NCBI GenBank assembly: GCA_035317605.1 | Contig: DATHGT010000002.1 | Coordinates: forward strand, 1-27,918 | Reading direction: 5' to 3' | Length of the DNA stretch: 27,918 bases | Origin: DATHGT01 sp035317605 | GTDB taxonomy: Bacteria > Methylomirabilota > Methylomirabilia > Rokubacteriales > CSP1-6 | Part shown: in pieces, positions 8,058 to 14,600 of the stretch | Position numbering within the stretch: position 1 is the stretch's first letter | How the letters are laid out: every line of letters starts with the position of its first letter | The notes under the pieces: model-generated | Told to the model about the DNA's origin: nothing | Seen by the model: only the letters and a program-made list of their open reading frames with translations | Databases searched by the model: none | Made by a program: the position numbers and the translations under genes

Positions 8058-8534
8058 TTATCCCTTTCTCATCGCCGCGGCGGCGTCCTGGACGGCACTG
8101 ATGATCTTGTCGTAGCCGGTGCACCGGCAGAGGTTGCCGGCGAGCCAGTAGCGGATCTCGGTCTCGGTCGGATCGGGATGCCGCTCGAGCAGCGACTTGG
8201 CGGCCACGAGGAACCCCGGCGTGCAGATCCCGCACTGGAGCGCGGCGTGCTCGAGGAAGTGCTGCTGGAGCGGATGGAGCGCCTCGCCCCTGGCCAGGCC
8301 CTCGATGGTCTCGATGTGCCGGCCGCCGACCTCGCAGCCCAGCACCAGGCACGAGCAGACCAACCGCCCGTCCAGCGTCACGCTGCACGCGCCGCAGTCT
8401 CCCGACGCGCAGCCTTCCTTGCTGCCGGTCAGATGCAGGGTGTCGCGGAGGACGTCGAGCAACGTTTCTTCCGTTTCGCAGAGGAACTCGACGGCGTCAC
8501 CGTTCACGATCGCTTCCACGTGGTGTTTGGCCAT
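8058..8534 (-). CDS. Xanthine dehydrogenase family, 2Fe-2S subunit
   Basis: This 158-residue protein carries electrons from the Mo site to FAD. All eight cluster cysteines are visible: a plant-ferredoxin-type set Cys42, Cys47, Cys50, Cys62 (GCASGDCGAC and beyond) and an alpha-helical set Cys101, Cys104, Cys136, Cys138 (LQCGICTPG, GNLCRCTGY). The ATG at 8532-8534 shares its A with the TGA of the FAD gene (TGATG), a translationally coupled junction. The frame continues upstream in antisense-like sequence, but homology begins at MAKHHVEAIVNG. The size is typical for the separate small subunit. Confidence 0.95.
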   Translation of the reverse strand: MAKHHVEAIVNGDAVEFLCETEETLLDVLRDTLHLTGSKEGCASGDCGACSVTLDGRLVCSCLVLGCEVGGRHIETIEGLARGEALHPLQQHFLEHAALQCGICTPGFLVAAKSLLERHPDPTETEIRYWLAGNLCRCTGYDKIISAVQDAAAAMRKG

Positions 8535-9421
8535 CAGTGGCTCCGTCCTCCGCCGTTCGCGGCGCCGCCGCGTGCTCGGTCCAGTGCGATCACCGCCGCC
8601 CGGCGCGCCAGCACGCCCGCGACGTCGACGCGGAATTCCACGGTGCCTCGCTTGTCGTCGATCGGCCGGCACGCCGCGCGGGCCGCCGCGTCCAGTCGCT
8701 TCTGTGCGGCCTCGTCGAGACGGCTGCCCACGATGGCCTGGGCCGCCTCGGCGACCAGCAACACGCGCGCGGCCACCGCGCCCAGCGAGACGCGGGCGGC
8801 GGTGATGGTGCCGCCGCCGTCGATGGTCAGGCTCACGCCCGCGCCGACGACCGCGATGTCCATCTCGGTGCGGGGGATGAAGCGCAGATACGCGTCGCTC
8901 GAGCGCGGCGGACGCGGCGGCAAGAGGAACGACACCACGATCTCGCCCTTGGTGAGCGCGAGCTGGCGCGGACCGAGCATCACGTCCTCGACCGGGAGAT
9001 CGCGCGTGCCCTTCGGTCCGGCCAGCGTGGCGACGGCGCCCGCGGCGATGAGCGCGGGCACGCTGTCGGCGGCCGGCGAGCCGTTGCAGAGGTTGCCGCC
9101 GAGCGTGGCGCGGCCCTGCACCTGGGTCGAGCCGATCAGGTTCGCGGCCTCGACCACGCCCGGCCACGCCTGCTTCAGCCGCGCATGCTCCTTCAGCTCC
9201 GCGCCGGTCACCGCGGCGCCGATGCGCCAGCCGCCGTTCTCCTCGGTGACCGTGCGGGTCTCGGGGATGCGCTTGATGTCCACGATCAGGTCGGGATCGA
9301 CGACGTCAGCGCGCATCTGGACGAGAAGGTCGGTGCCTCCCGCCAGCACGCGCGCTTCGCCCGTCGCTCCCGCGAGCAGCGCCACCGCGCCGCTCAACGT
9401 GTCCGGGGCCTCGTATCGCAT
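8534..9421 (-). CDS. Xanthine dehydrogenase family, FAD-binding subunit
   Basis: The 295-residue medium subunit binds FAD and passes electrons to the external acceptor. It shows ARVLAGGTDLLVQMR near residues 24-38, the FAD pyrophosphate-binding loop, and GRATLGGNLCNGSPAADS near 100-118, followed by the CO-dehydrogenase-flavoprotein C-terminal part (SLGAVAARVLLVAEAAQAI). I start it at ATG 9421 (MRYEAPDTLSGA), where family similarity begins; the frame could be extended to 9535, but the extra residues look random. It heads the four-gene operon and diverges from the DsbD-like gene across 113 bases. Confidence 0.92.
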   Translation of the reverse strand: MRYEAPDTLSGAVALLAGATGEARVLAGGTDLLVQMRADVVDPDLIVDIKRIPETRTVTEENGGWRIGAAVTGAELKEHARLKQAWPGVVEAANLIGSTQVQGRATLGGNLCNGSPAADSVPALIAAGAVATLAGPKGTRDLPVEDVMLGPRQLALTKGEIVVSFLLPPRPPRSSDAYLRFIPRTEMDIAVVGAGVSLTIDGGGTITAARVSLGAVAARVLLVAEAAQAIVGSRLDEAAQKRLDAAARAACRPIDDKRGTVEFRVDVAGVLARRAAVIALDRARGGAANGGGRSH

Positions 9422-9534
9422 GGTTGTGGTCGTCTCTCTTTCTGGAGTCCTTGTGCTCGCCAGAGCAGAATCCACGCGGATCCGCTCCCTGTCAACTCGG
9501 GGGACCCGCTCACGATACCGCCGGCCATGGGACA

Positions 9535-11616
9535 ATGCGAGGCGGAATGTGGACCGCGCTCGTCACCGCGATCGTGCTCTTCGCGGTCGGCGTCTCGGCC
9601 GCGCCTGCCGCGGAACCCGCGGCGTCGCCCCGGGTGAGCGTCGAGCTCCTGTCGGAGGCGCAGTCGGTCGTTCCCGGCCACACGTTCTGGATCGCGCTCC
9701 GCCAGCGCATCGCGCCGGGCTGGCACACCTACTGGACGAATCCCGGCGACTCGGGAGAGCCGCTTCGCGTGGAATGGTCGCTTCCGGCGGGATTCAGGGC
9801 GGGGGAGGTCGCCTGGCCCTATCCGGAGCGCATTCCCGCCGGCATCGCGATGAGCTACGGCTACTCGAACGAGGTCGTGCTCCCCATCGCGGTCACGGCG
9901 CCATCGGACCTGACGATCGGCCGCGACGTGACGCTGCGGGGCCACGCGAGCTGGCTCGTGTGCGAGAAGACCTGCATTCCCGAGGAAGCGCCGGTGGCCC
10001 TGACCCTGCCCGCCACGCGCGAGCCCTCACCGCCCGATCCGCGCGGCGCACCGCTGATCGCCGCCGCGCGCCGCGCCGTGCCGACCCCGAGCCCGTGGCC
10101 GGCTTCGTTCATCGCCACCGACCAGGCGGTGACGCTGACGGTGGCGGCGCCCGATCTGGTCCCCGCGCGCATCGAGGAGGCGTGGTTCTATCCCGCGCGC
10201 TGGGGCGCGATCGATCACGCCGGGCCTCAGCGGTCGACCACCAATGGATCCGGGATCACGCTGACCGTCGCGCGCGGGCCGCTGGCCGAGGCGGTGGCCG
10301 GGCCGATCGAGGGCGTGCTGGTCGTCGCGGAGCGGCTGGACGGCGTCGTGTCCCGCCAGGCGTTCGCGGTGCGCGCCGATCCGAGGGCGACCTCGACGGG
10401 CGCGCTGGCGCTCGTCTCCGCGCTGGCCCTCGCGCTCGCCGGCGGCGTCGTGCTGAACCTGATGCCCTGCGTGCTGCCGGTGCTCTCGGTGAAGGCGCTC
10501 GGCCTCGTCCACCACGCGGAGGCGCCGCCCGCGGCGCTCCGACGGCACGGCCTGGCCTACACGCTCGGCGTGTTGCTGTCGTTTGCCGTGGTCGCCGGCG
10601 TGCTGCTCGCGCTGCGCGCCGGAGGCGAAGGGCTCGGGTGGGGGTTTCAGCTCCAGTCGCCGCGCTTCGTGACCCTGCTCGCCTACGTGCTGTTCGCGCT
10701 CGCGCTCAGCCTGTCCGGCGTCATCGTCATCGGCGCGCGCTTCACCGGAGCCGGGCAGGGGCTTGTGGGGCGCGGCGGGTACGCGGGCTCGTTCTTCACG
10801 GGCGCGCTCGCCACCGTCGCCGCCACGCCCTGCACGGCGCCGTTCATGGGTGCTGCCGTCGGTTACGCCGTGACCCGGCCGTGGCCCCACGCCCTGCTGG
10901 TCTTCGAGGCGCTCGGTCTCGGGTTGGCGCTGCCCTATCTGCTGCTCACGCTGGTCCCGGCGTGGCGGCGCTTCCTGCCGAAGCCGGGGGCGTGGATGCG
11001 CCGGCTGCAGCAGCTGCTCGCGTTCCCGCTCTATGCCTCGGTGGCCTGGCTCGTGTGGGTGGTGAGCCGGCAGGCCGGCTCGCAGGGGGTCGCGATCGCG
11101 GCGATGGGTCTCGTGCTGATCGCGTTCGCCGCGTGGCTCGCCCAGACCACGCGCGAAGCGTCGGCGCCGTGGAGGCGGTCGGCCGCGGTGTGCGCGCTGG
11201 GGCTGGTCGCCGTCGCGCTCACGATCGCGCTGACGTTCACGTCAGCGCGCGCCCCGCTGAGCGCGCTGGAGGGCGGCGCCGAGCCCTTCAGCCCCCGGCG
11301 TCTGGCCGAGCTGCGCGCCGCCGGCACACCGGTGTTCGTCAACGTGACCGCGGCCTGGTGCATCACGTGCCTGGTCAACGAGCGGGTGGCGCTCCGGTCG
11401 CCGGCCGTCGCTGCGGTGTTCGCGCGCAAGGGCGTGGTGACGCTCAAGGCCGACTGGACCAACCGCGATCCCCTCATCACCCGTGTGCTCGGCTCGTTCG
11501 GTCGAAGCGGGGTGCCGCTGTATTTACTCTATCCGTCCGGTCCGGCTCCCGAGCCGACCGTGCTTCCCCAGATCCTCAGCGAAGGTATCCTGGTCGACGC
11601 GACCGAGAACATCTAA
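9535..11616 (+). CDS. DsbD/ScsB-like thiol:disulfide interchange membrane protein
   Basis: The 693-residue protein moves reducing equivalents across the inner membrane. Order of parts: signal peptide (1-26); periplasmic N-terminal domain with a LVCEKTC cysteine pair (Cys143, Cys147); about eight membrane segments between 290 and 570, with the two electron-relay cysteines in LNLMPCVLP (Cys312) and AATPCTAPF (Cys433); and a C-terminal thioredoxin-like domain with AAWCITC (Cys609, Cys612). The arrangement matches ScsB/DsbD-family proteins. I chose ATG 9535; ATG 9547 is equally possible and still leaves a signal peptide. The stop overlaps the strong AAGGAGG ribosome site of the next gene, so the redoxin is probably its partner. 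Confidence 0.92.
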   Translation: MRGGMWTALVTAIVLFAVGVSAAPAAEPAASPRVSVELLSEAQSVVPGHTFWIALRQRIAPGWHTYWTNPGDSGEPLRVEWSLPAGFRAGEVAWPYPERIPAGIAMSYGYSNEVVLPIAVTAPSDLTIGRDVTLRGHASWLVCEKTCIPEEAPVALTLPATREPSPPDPRGAPLIAAARRAVPTPSPWPASFIATDQAVTLTVAAPDLVPARIEEAWFYPARWGAIDHAGPQRSTTNGSGITLTVARGPLAEAVAGPIEGVLVVAERLDGVVSRQAFAVRADPRATSTGALALVSALALALAGGVVLNLMPCVLPVLSVKALGLVHHAEAPPAALRRHGLAYTLGVLLSFAVVAGVLLALRAGGEGLGWGFQLQSPRFVTLLAYVLFALALSLSGVIVIGARFTGAGQGLVGRGGYAGSFFTGALATVAATPCTAPFMGAAVGYAVTRPWPHALLVFEALGLGLALPYLLLTLVPAWRRFLPKPGAWMRRLQQLLAFPLYASVAWLVWVVSRQAGSQGVAIAAMGLVLIAFAAWLAQTTREASAPWRRSAAVCALGLVAVALTIALTFTSARAPLSALEGGAEPFSPRRLAELRAAGTPVFVNVTAAWCITCLVNERVALRSPAVAAVFARKGVVTLKADWTNRDPLITRVLGSFGRSGVPLYLLYPSGPAPEPTVLPQILSEGILVDATENI

Positions 11617-11625
11617 GGAGGCCTC

Positions 11626-12270
11626 ATGCCGAACCTCAGCGTGACTCGTCGAACGTTCCTCGCCGGCACCGGCGTGGCGCTGCTCTCCCGAAGCGGCCTG
11701 CTGACACCGAGCCCGGCGTGGGCGGCCGCCAAGGTGGGCGTGGCCGCGCCGACGTTCAGCGCCGGCGCCACCAGCGGCAAGAACGTGGCCCTGGCCGACT
11801 ACAAGGGCAAGGTCGTCGTCCTCGAGTGGACGAACCATCTGTGCCCCTACGTGCAGAAGCACTACGAGACCGGCAACATGCAATCGCTCCAGAAGGACGC
11901 GACCGGGGGCGGCGTGGTCTGGCTCACGATCATCTCGTCGGCGCCCGACACCCAGGGCTACGTGCTGGCCAAGGAGGCCGACGACCTCACGCGCACCCGC
12001 AACGCGAGTCCCTCCGCGGTGCTGCTGGATCCCAAGGGCGTGGTCGGCAAGATGTACGGGGCGACCAACACGCCGCACATGTACGTGGTCGACAAGTCCG
12101 GCACGCTCACCTACGCGGGCGCCATCGACGACAAGCCCACGACCCGCCGCAGCGACGTGCAGACCGCGCGGAGCTACGTCCGCGAAGCGCTGGCGTCGGT
12201 CGCCGCCGGCCAGCCCGTGAAGACTCCGGTCACGCGCGCCTACGGCTGCACGGTCAAGTACGACGCCTAG
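11626..12270 (+). CDS. Tat-exported redoxin (AhpC/TSA-like thioredoxin fold)
   Basis: This 214-residue protein begins with a twin-arginine signal (TRRTFLAG, cleavage after PAWAA near 34). The mature part is a thioredoxin-fold redoxin with KVVVLEWTNHLCPYVQKHY (62-80), where Cys73 corresponds to the peroxidatic/nucleophilic position, then DPKGVVGKMYGATNTPHMYVV and a C-terminal YGCTVKY. There is no CXXC, so it acts either as a one-Cys reductant or with the C-terminal Cys. The closely related N-x-C-P-Y-V group is common beside DsbD-like genes. It has a near-perfect Shine-Dalgarno (AAGGAGG) overlapping the end of the membrane reductase gene, which points to that protein as its electron donor. Confidence 0.88.
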   Translation: MPNLSVTRRTFLAGTGVALLSRSGLLTPSPAWAAAKVGVAAPTFSAGATSGKNVALADYKGKVVVLEWTNHLCPYVQKHYETGNMQSLQKDATGGGVVWLTIISSAPDTQGYVLAKEADDLTRTRNASPSAVLLDPKGVVGKMYGATNTPHMYVVDKSGTLTYAGAIDDKPTTRRSDVQTARSYVREALASVAAGQPVKTPVTRAYGCTVKYDA

Positions 12271-12295
12271 CGAACACCTGGGCCGCCGAACGTTC

Positions 12296-13336
12296 GTGCA
12301 CGGCGCCGTGGTGGCTGGCGCCGTCTGGGCGTCGGGGGCGCCCGCGCTCGCGCAGGTGGCAGCCGCGGAACGGGCGGCGATGGCGGGCGCGGCGACGGCG
12401 TTTCTGTCGACGCTGTCCGTTGAGGCGCGGCGGCGGGCGAGGTTCGCGTTCGAGGACAAGGAACGCTTGAACTGGCACTACGTCCCGCGCCGGCGCGAGG
12501 GCTTACCCCTCAAGGACATGGCGGCAGGCAGCCGGACGGCGGCGCACGAGCTGATGAAGGTGAGCCTCAGCGCGGTCGGCTACGACAAGGCGGCGAACGT
12601 CATCACGCTCGAGGGCGTGCTCCGCCAGCTCGAGATGTTTGGTGGCCTGCTACGCGATCCCGACAACTACGCGCTGACCGTGTTCGGGTCGCCGGGGCCG
12701 GGGGCGCCGTGGGGATGGCGGATGGAGGGCCATCACCTTTCGCTGAACTTCACGCTGGTGCCGGGCAAGCCGATCGCGGTGACGCCGACGTTCTTCGGAG
12801 CGAATCCGGCCGAGGTCCGCTCGGGCCCGTCGAAGGGGCTGCGGGCGCTGGCGCGCGAGGAGGATCTGGGCCGCGAGCTGGCGCGCGGGATGGACGAGGG
12901 CCAGCGCCGGCGCATGGTGATCGCCGCCCAGTCGCTCGGCGACATCGTCCAGGGGCCGGGACGCACCGAGGCGCTGACGACTCCGGCGGGAGTGCCGGTG
13001 GCGGATCTCGACGGCGCTCAGCGCGAGCGACTGGTGCGGCTGGTCTCCGAGTACGCGCTCAACATGCGGGCGGACGTGGCCGACGAAGAGCTCCGTCGTC
13101 TGCGCGCCGCGGGGCTCGAGCGCGTGCACTTCGCGTGGGCGGGCTCGCTCGACCGGGGCCAGGCACACTACTACCGGATCCACGGTCCCACCGTGCTCAT
13201 CGAGCTGGACAACACGCAGAACGACGCCAACCACGTCCACTCCGTCTGGCACGATCCCAAGAACGATTTCGGCGCCGACCTGCTGCGCGCTCACTACGAT
13301 CACGGCCACGGACCTCGGAGGAGGGCGTCGCTCTAG
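12296..13336 (+). CDS. DUF3500 protein, probably Tat-exported
   Basis: The product of about 346 residues matches the DUF3500 family: RFAFEDKERLNWHYVPRRR, GLPLKDM, GGLLRDPDNYALTVFG, GWRMEGHHLSLNFT, a TPTFFGANPAEV block, and a C-terminal IELDNTQNDANHVHSVWHDP. The family's biochemical role is unknown to me; the several His and Asp residues near the end could bind metal. GTG 12296 is probably not the true start. Read in frame upstream, the sequence gives LGRRTFVHGAVVAGAVW, a twin-arginine signal whose RR lies before the GTG. A CTG at 12278 is the only near-start I see before the previous gene's end, so initiation remains open. It is 25 bases after the redoxin gene and likely in the same operon. 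Confidence 0.82.
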   Translation: MHGAVVAGAVWASGAPALAQVAAAERAAMAGAATAFLSTLSVEARRRARFAFEDKERLNWHYVPRRREGLPLKDMAAGSRTAAHELMKVSLSAVGYDKAANVITLEGVLRQLEMFGGLLRDPDNYALTVFGSPGPGAPWGWRMEGHHLSLNFTLVPGKPIAVTPTFFGANPAEVRSGPSKGLRALAREEDLGRELARGMDEGQRRRMVIAAQSLGDIVQGPGRTEALTTPAGVPVADLDGAQRERLVRLVSEYALNMRADVADEELRRLRAAGLERVHFAWAGSLDRGQAHYYRIHGPTVLIELDNTQNDANHVHSVWHDPKNDFGADLLRAHYDHGHGPRRRASL

Positions 13337-14466
13337 GCCAGTCTCGGTACGTCGAAGCGGTACACGCGCGCGGTGGTGCCGCCCGCGATCTTGGCCTGCT
13401 CGTCTTCCGGCACGCCGGCGAGGATCTCCGCGATGATCTCCCGCGAGCGCGGGAAGGTCGACTCGCTGTGGGGATAGTCGGAGCCCCACATCATGTTGTC
13501 GACGCCGATCACGTCGCGCAGGCGGATGCCGAGGGCGTCTTCCTGGAAGCTCAGCACCACGTTGCGATGGAAGAAGTCACTCGGGCGCATCCCGTCCTCG
13601 AAGCGGTAGATGGCCTCCTCGTGACGCTCGCGATAGGTGTAGTCCATGCTGTCGAGCAGGTGCGGCGCCCACGACAGCTCGAACTCCACCACGGCCACGG
13701 TCAGCCGCGGGTAGCGCTCGAAGACGCCCGAGAAGATCAGATCGCACAGCGACGTGGCCGGCCCGAACGCCTTGGTCGCGCGGCTGCTCGCGTCGCGCAG
13801 GGTCTTGGGCCCGCTTCCGCGAATCTTTCCCTGACGTCGCGTCGCGGTGTGCAGGCTGAGCGGCATCCCGAGCGCTTCGGCCGTCGCCCAGAACGGCTCG
13901 TACTCGGGCTGGTCGTAGCGCCGATCGTCCAGCGGCAGCTCGCTGATCATCGCCCCGGCCAGACCGAGCTTCGCCGCCCGCTCCAGCTCGGCGGTCCCGT
14001 CGCGCACGTCGTCGAGGTTGATCATCGCGATGCCCTTGAGCCGCGAGGGATCCGTGCGACAGAACTCGGCAAGCCAGTCGTTGTAGGCGCGGAAGATCGC
14101 CGACATCAGCGCCCCGTCCTTCACGCGGAAATAGAACAGGCCCTGCGACGGGTACAGGACTTCGCCCGCGATCCCGTCGAGCCGCATGTCCGCGAGGTGC
14201 TGGTGCGGATCGTAGCCGCCGCGCGGCACGTCCTCGAAGCGCCCGCGGCCGGAAATGGTCTCGGGCGCCTCGAACCGGGCCCCGGCGTTCGAGATCAGCC
14301 CGATGCCGGAGAGGACCTGGTCCTTCTCGACGACGATCTCGTCGGACCCGTCGACCCGCTCGATCCGCGGCGCCCGATCGCGAAACGCGCGATCGATGCG
14401 CGTCGTCCACAGATCGGGCGGCTCGAACACGTGCGAGTCGGACGACAGGATCAGGCTCGGCGCCAT
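13333..14466 (-). CDS. Amidohydrolase family protein (ACMS decarboxylase-like)
   Basis: This protein of about 377 residues belongs to the amidohydrolase_2 (TIM-barrel) group. Visible marks are SSDSHVFEPPDLW at the N-terminus (in place of the usual HxH), PSQGLFYFRVKDG, LSLHTATRR with a metal-type His in the middle, and NMMWGSDYPHSEST with the late Asp. Enzymes of this group decarboxylate or hydrolyse aromatic or ring-cleavage acids; no substrate can be assigned. I prefer ATG 14466 over ATG 14472 because AAGGGG then lies 8 bases upstream. It converges with the DUF3500 gene, overlapping its last 4 bases, and diverges from the three-domain gene at 14601. Confidence 0.88.
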   Translation of the reverse strand: MAPSLILSSDSHVFEPPDLWTTRIDRAFRDRAPRIERVDGSDEIVVEKDQVLSGIGLISNAGARFEAPETISGRGRFEDVPRGGYDPHQHLADMRLDGIAGEVLYPSQGLFYFRVKDGALMSAIFRAYNDWLAEFCRTDPSRLKGIAMINLDDVRDGTAELERAAKLGLAGAMISELPLDDRRYDQPEYEPFWATAEALGMPLSLHTATRRQGKIRGSGPKTLRDASSRATKAFGPATSLCDLIFSGVFERYPRLTVAVVEFELSWAPHLLDSMDYTYRERHEEAIYRFEDGMRPSDFFHRNVVLSFQEDALGIRLRDVIGVDNMMWGSDYPHSESTFPRSREIIAEILAGVPEDEQAKIAGGTTARVYRFDVPRLA

Positions 14467-14600
14467 CGGCATCACCCCTTGGCCCCGTGTCTCGCACGGC
14501 GGCCCCGCCCTGTCAACGGGCGCGGGTTGACGAGCGGACCGCCACGGGGTATGAACGCTAAAACCCAAAGAGGGTGATCCGGCCGCCGGAGGGAGACATC

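Noticed and set aside
8052..12470. A 1472-codon plus-strand open frame
   Set aside because: It runs antisense to the molybdenum hydroxylase genes and out of frame over the DsbD gene. Its Arg/Ala-rich, low-complexity translation is what GC-rich shadow frames give.
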